Shown here piece by piece: positions 25,590-39,008 of a stretch of 64,000 nt of DNA; the first letter of the stretch is position 1; each line of letters opens with the position of its first letter. This DNA is from Bradyrhizobium diazoefficiens. Lineage in GTDB: Bacteria > Pseudomonadota > Alphaproteobacteria > Rhizobiales > Xanthobacteraceae. Under the pieces are notes generated by a model. The model had not been told where the DNA came from. It saw only the letters and a program-made list of their open reading frames with translations, and ran no database searches. The DNA is taken from the NCBI RefSeq assembly GCF_016616425.1, contig NZ_CP067101.1:4092001-4156000 (forward strand), written 5' to 3'. The position numbers and the translations under genes are program-made.

Positions 25590-26516
25590 ATGAGCCTGCG
25601 CGCTGAAATGCTGCGCCTCGGCATCCGCATATTCCTGAAACGGCACCGTCAGCCATTCGATGTCGCGATGTGGCGGGCAAACATGCATCGCATGGAGCGA
25701 TGGGTGCCTCGCCCGCCACGCAGCACCAAAACAAGTGTCGTGCAGGCCGGTCACCTCAGGCTACACCGGATCGCCACCCCGGCGTCCTGTCCGGGGCGCA
25801 ACGTACTTTATCTTCACGGCGGCGCCTATATTTCGGGCGCGCCGATCTACTACCGGCATTTCACCTGGCGCATTGCCAATGTGACCAGGTCGACGGTCTG
25901 GGCGCTTGAGTATCGCCTCGCCCCCGAACATCCGTTTCCGGCCGCACTGGACGATGCCGTGGCAGGTTTTCTCTGGCTCGCCGGCGAGGTGGACGATCCA
26001 AGCGAACTGTTCGTGATGGGCGATTCAGCCGGGGGTGGATTGGCGCTGTGCCTTCTCATGAGGCTGCGCGACGAACGCAAGCTGCTTCCTGCCGCAGCGG
26101 TTGCCATGTCGCCCTGGACCGATCTGGCGCTCACCGCGCCATCGTTGACCGAGAATGCCACATCAGATCCTATGCTGAACGTGGACGATATTCCGGAATT
26201 CGTGCGTTGCTATCTGGCAGGCGCCGACCCGTATAACCCCTATGCATCGCCGCTCTATGGCGATGCGTTCGGCCTTCCGCCGGTGCTGATCCATGTCGGC
26301 AGCGACGAGATCCTGCGCGATGACGCGGTCCGCATGGCCGACAAGCTGAAAAACGGTGACCCGCGGAGCCGCCTGGAGGTCTGGCCGCGCATGCCGCACG
26401 TGTTCCAGCTTTTCGTCCCGGTGCTGCCGGAAGCCCATGTGGCCATCGCTCAGATCGGAGAATTCATCTCCAACGTGCGTTCCGACACAGCTGCGTCGGC
26501 TTCCCCGCCAGCCTGA
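25590..26516 (+). CDS. Alpha/beta hydrolase, HSL-type esterase/lipase
   Basis: This is a 308-residue esterase of the hormone-sensitive-lipase family (family IV). HGGAYISG is the oxyanion-hole motif HGGG-like loop. The nucleophile serine is in FVMGDSAGGG. The acid and base are expected at the Asp of VGSDEILRDD and the His of MPHVFQLF. It hydrolyses short acyl esters in family members. It is the last gene of the operon acyltransferase-permease-ATPase-esterase, suggesting a system that adds, moves and removes acyl groups. A dispersed repeat follows directly. Confidence 0.88.
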   Translation: MSLRAEMLRLGIRIFLKRHRQPFDVAMWRANMHRMERWVPRPPRSTKTSVVQAGHLRLHRIATPASCPGRNVLYLHGGAYISGAPIYYRHFTWRIANVTRSTVWALEYRLAPEHPFPAALDDAVAGFLWLAGEVDDPSELFVMGDSAGGGLALCLLMRLRDERKLLPAAAVAMSPWTDLALTAPSLTENATSDPMLNVDDIPEFVRCYLAGADPYNPYASPLYGDAFGLPPVLIHVGSDEILRDDAVRMADKLKNGDPRSRLEVWPRMPHVFQLFVPVLPEAHVAIAQIGEFISNVRSDTAASASPPA

Positions 26517-26517
26517 A

Positions 26518-26640
26518 GCGCGATGAATTCAGAACGAATCGTCATCGCGCTTTCGGTTGTTGCTCGAGCATGATCTCCGCGCAAACGGGTTCCGCGTTTA
26601 TCGCGAGGGAAACCCGCTGCGCATCTTTCCGGATCATGCC
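26518..26640. repeat. Rhizobiales dispersed palindromic repeat
   Basis: AAGCGCGATGAATTC is inverted as GAATCGTCATCGCGCTT, followed by a second dyad from GAGCATGATCT to CCGGATCATGC. This two-part element is familiar from many Bradyrhizobium and Rhizobiales intergenic regions. It fills the gap between convergent esterase and gyrA genes. Confidence 0.75.
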
Positions 26641-26655
26641 TTGGTTAGTTATTAG

Positions 26656-29400
<2,745 letters not shown>

Positions 29401-29758
29401 GGGGAAATCCGGTGAGGTTTTATCTGGGAATCATATAGCGCATCGAGGCGCTGATAACCACCCTCGCAGGCTCCAGGGAAGTGGCTTTTTCCGCTTATTT
29501 TTCCAATAGCTTACGGCCTTGCAAGGCGCATGCTGGATGAACCTGGAACAGGCCTTCCAAAATCGCCGCTGAGGCGCGATCGATTGCACCGGCGGGGCGG
29601 CTCCATCGGCCCGTTGGCCCCGGCACAAGCCGAGTTCAACCCGGACATGAAGCGGGCCCGGGAATCCCGAGCCCTTCCTGCCGATCAGTGAGATTTGCTG
29701 ACATGACGTGGAAAGCGCCGCCGCAAATCCGGCCGGCGCCCCATCGTCCGCTCCGTTC
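29401..29758. other. gyrA-ssb intergenic region
   Basis: This 358-bp gap holds the presumed gyrA promoter near its left end (TATATGAT on the minus strand about 35 bp from the start codon, assigned by eye). An imperfect hairpin GGGCTCGGGA/TCCCGGGCCC lies at about 29654-29674 and may end the ssb transcript. No gene is seen. Confidence 0.45.
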
Positions 29759-30256
29759 TCAGAACGGGATATCGTCGTCCATGTCGCTGTTGCGGCCACC
29801 GCCGCCGGCGGCAACCGGACGGCGCGGCGCGCTGCTGGCGGGTCCGGAAGAGCCGAAGTCGCCGCCCGGCTCGTCGCCGAAGCTGCCGCCTCCTGCGCCG
29901 CCGCTCCGGCCGTCGAGCATCGTGAGCGTCGAGTTGAAGCCCTGGAGCACGACCTCGGTGGAGTACTTCTCGACGCCGCTCTGGTCGGTCCATTTGCGGG
30001 TCTGGAGCGCGCCCTCGATGTAAACCTTGGCGCCCTTCTTCAGATACTGCTCGGCGACCTTGCAAAGACCCTCATTGAAGATCACGACGCGATGCCACTC
30101 GGTCTTCTCCTTGCGCTCGCCGGTATTCTTGTCGCGCCAGGTCTCCGAGGTCGCAATGCTCAGATTCGCGATCGGCCGCCCGTCCTGGGTGCGGCGGATT
30201 TCAGGATCCTTGCCGAGATTTCCAACCAGAATGACTTTGTTGACGCTTCCCGCCAT
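29759..30256 (-). CDS. ssb: Single-stranded DNA-binding protein
   Basis: This is a 165-residue protein with the N-terminal OB fold ([33 protein letters not shown]), followed by a Gly-rich linker and the acidic tip DDDIPF that recruits repair and replication partners. It covers single-stranded DNA in replication, recombination and SOS repair. A GTTC-N7-GTTC sequence at 30412-30426, 156 bp upstream of the start, marks it as a likely LexA target. uvrA, its frequent divergent neighbour, is 2.4 kb away across two porin genes. Confidence 0.95.
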   Translation of the reverse strand: MAGSVNKVILVGNLGKDPEIRRTQDGRPIANLSIATSETWRDKNTGERKEKTEWHRVVIFNEGLCKVAEQYLKKGAKVYIEGALQTRKWTDQSGVEKYSTEVVLQGFNSTLTMLDGRSGGAGGGSFGDEPGGDFGSSGPASSAPRRPVAAGGGGRNSDMDDDIPF

Positions 30257-30710
30257 CGCCGCTCTCCACTCCGAATGCCACTGAATTTCAAAGGGCCGAG
30301 CGCGCTGCCCGCGTTCCTCTGCGCCCTGTCGGGGCCGACCCTATACGCTCGCAGGCGCCGCTCAGCCGTCACCGCCGGGTTATCCCCACATATAGCACCG
30401 ACCGCCAGCCCGTTCCAGATTTGTTCCCGCAGAACCCCGAGGCTCAAATGTGGAAATCGGAGGGCATCCAATGTGGCGCCAGAATGGCAGCCGCGATGGA
30501 ACCAAATGGAACCAAATCGGGTTCCCGTGAACGAGGAAAAACACTTAACTTTCCCCTACTTAACGCCAGCTTCGATGGTTCGCGACTGTTGCATTTCGGA
30601 GACGGACTCTCCGGCCAAATCAGGCTAGGGTTGCTTTGGAATTGGTTATGGGCGTCGCGCCGGTCTGCTTCGGGGAAATCGCGAAGAGCGGACAATTTGG
30701 AGGGACTAAA
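30257..30710. other. ssb-porin intergenic region
   Basis: This 454-bp divergent gap contains the LexA-type box at 30412-30426 and a tandem 10-bp repeat TGGAACCAAA at about 30494-30514, with no convincing gene. The ribosome site AGGGA lies just before the porin start at 30711. Confidence 0.5.
30412..30426. promoter_or_regulatory. LexA (SOS) box upstream of ssb
   Basis: GTTC-CAGATTT-GTTC matches the alphaproteobacterial LexA operator GTTC-N7-GTTC exactly. It lies in the divergent region upstream of ssb. Confidence 0.6.
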
Positions 30711-31463
30711 ATGAAGAAGACCTTAGTGGTTGCATTTGGTGTCGCTGCGCTGGGCCTGTCGGCTCCGGCGAGCGCGGCGGATCTCGCCGCGCGTCCTTAC
30801 ACGAAGGCGCCGATGGCTGCGCCTGCGCCTATCTATACCTGGACCGGCTTCTACGTCGGTGTGCAGGGCGGCGGCGGCTGGGGCCGCAGCGACGAGACCT
30901 TCTTCGGCGCTCCGAACACGGCGATCTTCGCTGGAACCCAGAACTATGATACCAGCGGCGGCTTCGTCGGCGGCGTGGTGGGCTACAACTGGCAGTCGGG
31001 TCCGGTCGTGTTCGGCATCGAGGGCGACTACCACTGGGCCGATATCAACGGCCGTTCCGCCGAGATTAATGCCGGCTTCGGCGATACCTACTTCACGAAG
31101 ATTCGCGGCTTCGGCGACATCAAGGGCCGACTCGGCTATTCAACCGGCCCTGCGCTCTTGTTCGTCAGCGGCGGTGCCGCAGTCGGCGACATCCAGCATC
31201 GTTACGACCCTGCGGCGTTCCCCTCTGCAACTTTCGTTCAGAACAACACCCGCTGGGGTTGGACCGTCGGCGCCGGTGCGGAATACATGTTCGCTCCGAA
31301 CTGGTCGGCCAAGGTCGAATACAACTACATCGATTTCGGCAAGAGCACGATTCAGTACACCCCGGTCGTGGCCAACCGCTCCGAGTGGACCGATACTGTC
31401 CACACGGTCAAGGCAGGTGTGAACTATCACTTCAACTGGGGCGCACCGGTCGCGCGGTACTAA
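30711..31463 (+). CDS. Outer-membrane beta-barrel protein (Omp25/RopB type)
   Basis: This is a 250-residue outer-membrane protein. A 22-residue signal peptide (ALGLSAPASAA) is followed by DLAARPYTKAP and IYTWTGFYVGVQGGGGWGR, the standard opening of Omp25/31-type 8-strand barrels in Rhizobiales. Alternating strands run to the terminal VKAGVNYHF and GAPVARY. Related proteins form surface-exposed barrels linked to envelope stability and host contact. AGGGA lies 5 nt upstream of ATG. A second copy lies 230 bp downstream. Confidence 0.9.
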   Translation: MKKTLVVAFGVAALGLSAPASAADLAARPYTKAPMAAPAPIYTWTGFYVGVQGGGGWGRSDETFFGAPNTAIFAGTQNYDTSGGFVGGVVGYNWQSGPVVFGIEGDYHWADINGRSAEINAGFGDTYFTKIRGFGDIKGRLGYSTGPALLFVSGGAAVGDIQHRYDPAAFPSATFVQNNTRWGWTVGAGAEYMFAPNWSAKVEYNYIDFGKSTIQYTPVVANRSEWTDTVHTVKAGVNYHFNWGAPVARY

Positions 31464-31486
31464 TCCCTCCGACATCGTCGAAGTCT

Positions 31487-31512
31487 AAGGCCGGCCTCGC
31501 GCCGGCCTTTTT
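31487..31512 (+). terminator. Terminator of the first porin gene
   Basis: AAGGCCGGC-CTCGC-GCCGGCCTT followed by TTTTC. The same hairpin ends the second porin gene. Confidence 0.88.
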
Positions 31513-31693
31513 CGTTTGGCGGCAGGTGAGCCAGATGAGTCAACAACCTTTACGTTTTTGACAGCCGTGTGACTTTTCGGAGACACAACTTGCAGCTTTA
31601 CTAATGTAAGTACTGACTCAGTTGGACACAGCGTCCGCTGCCCTTCCGATCGCGGAAGGCAACAACAGAAACTGGGACTGGGATTAGTTGAAA

Positions 31694-32350
31694 ATGAAGA
31701 AGGTTTTGTTGGCTTCGGCCTGTTTGTTCGCTCTTGCTGCTCCGGCCTCGGCTGCCGATCTCGCGGCGCGCCACTACACCAAGGCCCCCGTGGCTGTGGC
31801 CTCGGTCTACAACTGGACCGGCTTCTATCTCGGCGTCGTCGGCGGCGGCGCTTGGGAAAACGCGTCCGACCCGCGGATGCAGGGTGGCTTCGTCGGCGGC
31901 ACCGCCGGCTACAACTGGCAGACCGGCAACATCGTGTTCGGTATTGAGGCGGATGGCGCCTGGGCTGACGTGAGCGCTTCGACGACCGCACTTGGCATCA
32001 CTGTCGCCTCCAAGACCGATGCACTCGGCACCGTGCGCGGCCGCATCGGCTGGGCCGTCAACAACGTCCTGCTCTACGGCACCGGTGGTTACGCCTGGAT
32101 CGACAACAAGATCACCCTCTCCGCACTCGGCGTGTCCGTGTCGGAGAGCAAGTTCCACTCCGGCTGGACCGTTGGTGCGGGTGTTGAGGCGTTCTTCGCT
32201 CCGCAGTGGTCGGTCAAGGGCGAGTACCTCTATCGCAGCCTCGGCGGCGAGACCTACTTTGGCGCCATTCCGACCGGCACCCTCAACTTTCACACCGTGC
32301 AGGTCGGCGTGAACTATCACTTCGGCGCCCCCGTCGTCGCGAAGTACTGA
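31694..32350 (+). CDS. Outer-membrane beta-barrel protein (Omp25/RopB type), paralogue
   Basis: This is a 218-residue paralogue of the preceding gene, with a signal peptide (KKVLLASACLFALAAPASAA), DLAARHYTKAPV, and VYNWTGFYLGVVGGGAWE opening the barrel. The end VQVGVNYHFGAPVVAKY is that of an outer-membrane barrel with its C-terminal aromatic residue. It is 32 residues shorter, with one shorter loop region. An in-frame TTG at 31688 is an alternative start. Its 3' end shows a short tandem duplication, GAAGTACTGATC twice, at about 32341-32365. Confidence 0.9.
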   Translation: MKKVLLASACLFALAAPASAADLAARHYTKAPVAVASVYNWTGFYLGVVGGGAWENASDPRMQGGFVGGTAGYNWQTGNIVFGIEADGAWADVSASTTALGITVASKTDALGTVRGRIGWAVNNVLLYGTGGYAWIDNKITLSALGVSVSESKFHSGWTVGAGVEAFFAPQWSVKGEYLYRSLGGETYFGAIPTGTLNFHTVQVGVNYHFGAPVVAKY

Positions 32351-32389
32351 TCTGAAGTACTGATCGCTACCGACGTCACATCGTCACGA

Positions 32390-32417
32390 AAGGCCGGCCT
32401 CGCGCCGGCCTTTTTGT
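32390..32417 (+). terminator. Terminator of the second porin gene
   Basis: AAGGCCGGC-CTCGC-GCCGGCCTT followed by TTTTGTTTT. Stem and loop are identical to the terminator at 31487. Confidence 0.88.
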
Positions 32418-32522
32418 TTTGGCCGGCAGGTCCCGTACAGTTCCGCCGTTCCTGCTGCCAGATGCCGCCAGCGCGACAACAATCCGTTGACGATTCGCAA
32501 CTCCCTCTGGAAATCCGTCTCC

Positions 32523-32537
32523 GTTCTTCCTACGTTC
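32523..32537. promoter_or_regulatory. LexA (SOS) box upstream of uvrA
   Basis: GTTC-TTCCTAC-GTTC matches the alphaproteobacterial LexA operator GTTC-N7-GTTC exactly and lies about 100 bp upstream of the uvrA start. Confidence 0.72.
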
Positions 32538-32634
32538 GCTGCCATACCCATTGGCGCCGATCCCGGTTGCGGGCGAAGCGCGCCTTGATGTTGGCGCGAT
32601 CGCGCGCCTTTGGGCTTCCTTGAGGGCAACTCGG

Positions 32635-35613
<2,979 letters not shown>

Positions 35614-35661
35614 TCTCCGTCAGCTCGAGCGACCGGGATCAAGCACCTTGGAGTGATCTCG

Positions 35662-35985
35662 ATGCCGAGCCGGACCTATGCGTTCTTTCGCAAAGCCATA
35701 TTGGCCGAACAGCAGGTGACTTGTGTCTACGAGGGGCGCTATCGCGAGCTCTGTCCACACGTCATCGGCACCAACAAAGCCGGCCAGGAGGCCGTGCTGG
35801 CCTGGCAGTTTGCCGGCGAAAGCAGTGGACCGCTGCCGCAATGGCGATGCCTGAAGCTCGCCAATGTCAGCGGTGCCCAAGCGCGCGACGGCCGCTGGCA
35901 CGAGGGCAGCTCGCATCGGACCGCTCAGACTTGCGTCAAGAACATCGATATTGACATCAATGTTCACGTTCGTAATTTGCGGTAA
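35662..35985 (+). CDS. Hypothetical protein, small beta-rich
   Basis: This is a 107-residue protein with segments AEQQVTCVYEGRYRELCPHVIGTNKAGQEAVLAWQFAGESS and PQWRCLKLANVSG. I recall similar sequences as conserved rhizobial proteins with a WYL-like or SH3-like barrel in which the PHVxG and FGGES motifs are typical; no function is known. ATG 35662 has GGAG 8 nt upstream; a GTG at 35653 is also in frame. The tail contains an alternating ID repeat (NIDIDINVHV). Confidence 0.6.
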   Translation: MPSRTYAFFRKAILAEQQVTCVYEGRYRELCPHVIGTNKAGQEAVLAWQFAGESSGPLPQWRCLKLANVSGAQARDGRWHEGSSHRTAQTCVKNIDIDINVHVRNLR

Positions 35986-36002
35986 ACTTTCCCGACGCCG
36001 AG

Positions 36003-36359
36003 TCAGGTCCACAAGGGACGGGATCGGAAGCGGACCTCGTCGACCACAACGTAACGGCCAAAGAGCCCCTGACTGAACTGGTTAACGGCCTCCAGAAGCC
36101 GCGTTCGTACCAATGGCCCGTTCTCCGGATCGATACGCAGCAAGATTAGACCGGGAACGGCTTGCCCGTGGCGAAAGACAAGCTCACCAAAATCCTTGTC
36201 AGCCGTAAGGAGAAGACGCCCTTCCCGCGACGCCAGCCCAATGACCTCCAGATCACTCAGACTGGAAGCAAATTCGGCGATGTAGAGCACATCGTGACCG
36301 GCGCTGCGCAGCGCTCGGACCAGAGAGACCGCGATGCACTCGTCCGCGAGCCAGAGCAC
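36003..36359 (-). CDS. DUF5615-family PIN-like toxin
   Basis: This is a 118-residue PIN-like nuclease, the presumed toxin of a DUF433/DUF5615 toxin-antitoxin pair. The N-terminal LWLADECIAVSLVRALRSAGHDVLYI and the acidic DKDFGELVF segment carry the expected Asp residues of the Mut7-C/PIN fold. The C-terminal part (PGLILLRIDPENGPLVRTRLLEAV) is typical of the family. It begins 3 bp after the DUF433 gene. Confidence 0.82.
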   Translation of the reverse strand: MLWLADECIAVSLVRALRSAGHDVLYIAEFASSLSDLEVIGLASREGRLLLTADKDFGELVFRHGQAVPGLILLRIDPENGPLVRTRLLEAVNQFSQGLFGRYVVVDEVRFRSRPLWT

Positions 36360-36362
36360 GGT

Positions 36363-36584
36363 TCAGCGATAAATGATGTCTTCGTCGGCCAAATAGTCTG
36401 CCGCAAAAGCCTGGGCTGCGCGAATGTCATCCGCCGTCAACCGCGGATGCTCCGCGATGATCGCATCAATGGTCATACCTGCGCCCAGCTCTCGCAACAC
36501 CAACTCGACCGGCAGACGCGTTCCGCGGATCACAGGCTTACCGTCCATGATCGCCGGGTTGATTTCAATGCGCTCGTGTCGCAT
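36363..36584 (-). CDS. DUF433-family antitoxin
   Basis: This is a 73-residue antitoxin-type protein with INPAIMDGKPVIRGTRLPVELVLRELGAGMTIDAIIAEHPRLTADDI, the DUF433 signature with its winged-helix-like fold. It is encoded immediately upstream of the PIN-like toxin, as in other members of this pair, and probably represses the operon. Confidence 0.85.
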   Translation of the reverse strand: MRHERIEINPAIMDGKPVIRGTRLPVELVLRELGAGMTIDAIIAEHPRLTADDIRAAQAFAADYLADEDIIYR

Positions 36585-36655
36585 GGCTATCCTCAGATTT
36601 TGCCGAACGATAGCACACTAGGCCGAGCTTGTCAGCGAACTCGAAACCCGCCTCC

Positions 36656-36775
36656 ATGCCTTACGCCCTCGCCATCTTCGACCTCGACGGCACGCTCGCC
36701 GACAGCTTTCCCTGGTTCCTGCGCACCATCAACGACGTCGCCGACCGTTTCGGCTTTCGGTGCGTGACGGACGAC
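36656..36775 (+). pseudogene. Duplicated 5' fragment of the HAD hydrolase gene
   Basis: About 40 codons from ATG 36656 repeat the N-terminus of the HAD gene at 37438: both encode LAIFDLDGTLADSFPWFLRT followed by INDVADRFGFR, with DNA nearly identical for about 95 bp. After residue 37 (FRCVTDDDI) the match stops. The frame stays open into the DinB-family gene, so a chimeric product is formally possible, but no HAD core follows. Confidence 0.75.
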
Positions 36776-36817
36776 GATATCGGGGCTACGGCACGCCAAT
36801 TGTATGGGAGAACCGAC

Positions 36818-37381
36818 ATGTCCGCTGGCCTCGTGCAGACCTACCGCGCACTCGCTCACAACAATGCCTGGGCAAACCACCGGCTGCTCACCGCCTGTGC
36901 AAAACTGAGCCAGTCGGATTTCGAAGCCGCGCGAACCGGCTTCTTTCCGAGCCTGCAACGGACGCTGAACCACATCTACATCATCGACCTCTTTTACATT
37001 GATGCGCTTGAGGGTGGCTGGCTCGGACCAAGCGCCTGGGAGAACGAAGTGCCGTACCCTTCCCCCGCTGCGCTGAAGCTTGCGCAAGCCGCAATGGACC
37101 GGCGCTTGCTCGCAGTCTGCGATGCGCTAACGCCCGAATTGCTCAACGGTACCGTGAAGATCAACCGCGACATACAGGTGCAGACCGAGCGCCGTGACCG
37201 GCTGCTCATGCATCTTTTCCAGCACCAGATCCATCATCGTGGGCAGGCGCACGCCATGCTGTCCGAAACGGCTGTCGTCCCGCCTCAGCTCGACGAGTTC
37301 TTTCCCGAGGGAGAAGCGCCACCTCGGGCCGCTGAGTTCGCCGAGCTCGGGTGGACCGAGGACAGCGTCTGGAAATCGTGA
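36818..37381 (+). CDS. DinB-family protein
   Basis: This is a 187-residue four-helix-bundle protein of the DinB/DUF664 family, metal-binding proteins that include thiol transferases. The metal-binding histidines are expected in ALAHNNAW, in LNHIYIID and in FQHQIHHRGQAHAML. GGGAGA lies 7 nt upstream of ATG 36818 and decides this start, although the frame is open back through the HAD fragment at 36656. It ends 56 bp before the intact HAD gene. Function is unknown. Confidence 0.8.
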   Translation: MSAGLVQTYRALAHNNAWANHRLLTACAKLSQSDFEAARTGFFPSLQRTLNHIYIIDLFYIDALEGGWLGPSAWENEVPYPSPAALKLAQAAMDRRLLAVCDALTPELLNGTVKINRDIQVQTERRDRLLMHLFQHQIHHRGQAHAMLSETAVVPPQLDEFFPEGEAPPRAAEFAELGWTEDSVWKS

Positions 37382-37437
37382 GCAGATGAACCGCACAGCG
37401 TTTGCTTGCCCCTGACGTTCGATCGTTGGTTCTCCCG

Positions 37438-38085
37438 ATGCCCCCGCCCTACTCCCTTGCCATCTTCGATCTCGACGGCACGCTCGCCGACAGCTTTCCG
37501 TGGTTCCTGCGCACCATCAACGACGTCGCCGATCGCTTCGGCTTTCGCCGCGTCGCGGATGCGGACGTCGAAGAGCTGCGGCATGCCTCGAGCCGCGAGA
37601 TTCTCAGCCACCTCGAGGTGCCCTTGTGGAAGCTGCCGGCGATCGCGCGGCATGCGCGGCGGTTGAAGGCGGAGGCGAGCCCGGAGATTCCGCTATTTGC
37701 GAACGTCGAGACGATGCTGCAGACGCTGGCTGATCATGGCGTGCAGCTCGCGCTCGTGACCTCCGACAGCGAAGCCAATGCGCGCGAGAAACTCGGGGAT
37801 GCCGCCGCGCTGTTTTCGCATTTCGACTGCGCGGCGTCGCTGTTCGGCAAGCCCGCGAAATTTCGCCGCGTCATCCGGCGTGCCGGCGTTGAGCCAGGCC
37901 GGGTGATCGCGATCGGCGACGAGGTCCGCGACATCGAGGCGGCCCGCACGGTGGGAATTGCCTGCGGCGCGGTGTGCTGGGGCTATGCGGCGCCGGCGGC
38001 ATTGCGCGCGCTGGGGCCAGACCATGTGTTCGAGCGGATGGAAGAGATTGCACCGACGCTAGCTCGGACTCGTAAGGTAGGTTAG
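37438..38085 (+). CDS. HAD-superfamily hydrolase (phosphoglycolate phosphatase-like)
   Basis: This is a 215-residue HAD phosphatase. Motif I FDLDGTLADS carries the nucleophile Asp at residue 12, motif II is LVTSDS, motif III Lys is in FGKPAKFRRVIRRAG, and motif IV is AIGDEVRDIEAA. A cap is inserted after motif I, so it is a subfamily I enzyme such as Gph. The substrate is not decided by sequence. Its 5' end is copied at 36656. The stop codon lies within a dispersed repeat. Confidence 0.88.
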   Translation: MPPPYSLAIFDLDGTLADSFPWFLRTINDVADRFGFRRVADADVEELRHASSREILSHLEVPLWKLPAIARHARRLKAEASPEIPLFANVETMLQTLADHGVQLALVTSDSEANAREKLGDAAALFSHFDCAASLFGKPAKFRRVIRRAGVEPGRVIAIGDEVRDIEAARTVGIACGAVCWGYAAPAALRALGPDHVFERMEEIAPTLARTRKVG

Positions 38086-38185
38086 CGTCAGCGTAACCCA
38101 CCGCTTCTGTGTCCGCGGAAGCCAGAGAGGTGGGTTACGCCTTCCGACCGCGCTTCGCGCAGCCGCAAGGCTAACCCACCCTACA
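38076..38185. repeat. Bradyrhizobium GTGGGTTACGC-type palindromic repeat
   Basis: GTAGGTTAGC...GCGTAACCCACC at 38077-38102 faces GGTGGGTTACGCC...GGCTAACCCACCCTAC at 38129-38184. Such wording is frequent in Bradyrhizobium intergenic DNA. The HAD stop codon (38083-38085) falls inside it. Confidence 0.7.
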
Positions 38186-38189
38186 CGCC

Positions 38190-38960
38190 CCTACTCCGTC
38201 CTGCGCAAGAACGCCCCGAATGCCCGCGGGCCGTCGCCGGGCTTGAGCGCCGCACAACCCCATGTTGCGCTGCCTGTCGGGCAAAACCCCCCATGGGAGG
38301 GTCAACGCCACCACGCCAAAAGATTTCTCTTTATCGGAAGTTCGGATTATCGTATAGGAAACCATCCCAACCCCGGCCGAGGGGCGCATCGCGATCGTCA
38401 CGACACGCGGGATGGGAGGTGGTGGACGCAGGCGGCGTCGGCGCGCGGGTGGTTGCAGGGCGGGTCACACCGTGAGCAGCCCACCTGCGCGCATACGACC
38501 GGCGCAGCCCGCGTACGGCAAAATCGTGTGGTCCTGGCGCCCGGGGTCTGTGCGCCAAGTCTTGCGGTGATGCGAGCTGCCCGACCGGGCGCGCGCATCA
38601 GCCATCCGCATGGCGACGGGGGCAATAGTGCATCGCTCCCCGGGGAGATCACGACATAAGCCGTAAACCCACTGCGCAGGGAAGGCCGGATGTTTGGCTT
38701 CACCTGTGTGCCGCTGTGCAGCTTTTTTAGCACACGCTTCGCACAGTGGACCGCGGGTGTCAGCCGGCACCCGGCCTTCCCTGCGCCCTCGGCACTTTCG
38801 AGGGCGGCAACGACCGCAAAGCTCGGGCACGATGTGCCGTGAGAACGGGAAGCCGCGCGTGCGATTGAGATTCGAACATGAAGATGAACTCGGCTCTCGT
38901 GCCCCGGTCGCAGCGCAACGCTTGCGCGTTGCAGCTTGTCCGGGACACGAGCGGAGCATG
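38190..38960 (-). repeat. Dispersed rhizobial repeat block of about 0.8 kb
   Basis: No gene is supported here: several overlapping frames are open on both strands and none has a ribosome site. In minus-strand translation the segments FGVVALTLPWGVLPDRQRN, KPNIRPSLRSGFTAYVVISP and HTGEAKHPAFPAQWVYGL appear. These are familiar from hundreds of spurious ORFs annotated across Bradyrhizobium, which marks the stretch as a high-copy intergenic repeat. It fills most of the 923-bp gap between the HAD and AAA genes. The copy-number statement is recollection and needs a search. Confidence 0.6.
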
Positions 38961-39008
38961 CCGCTACTCCATGAGGCCGGGGAAAGCGAGTGTGGCGATT
39001 GCCGTCAA

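Noticed and set aside
30494..30514. GAAC repeat as a second LexA box before ssb
   Set aside because: The spacing between GAAC words is six, not seven, and the sequence is a simple tandem 10-bp repeat.
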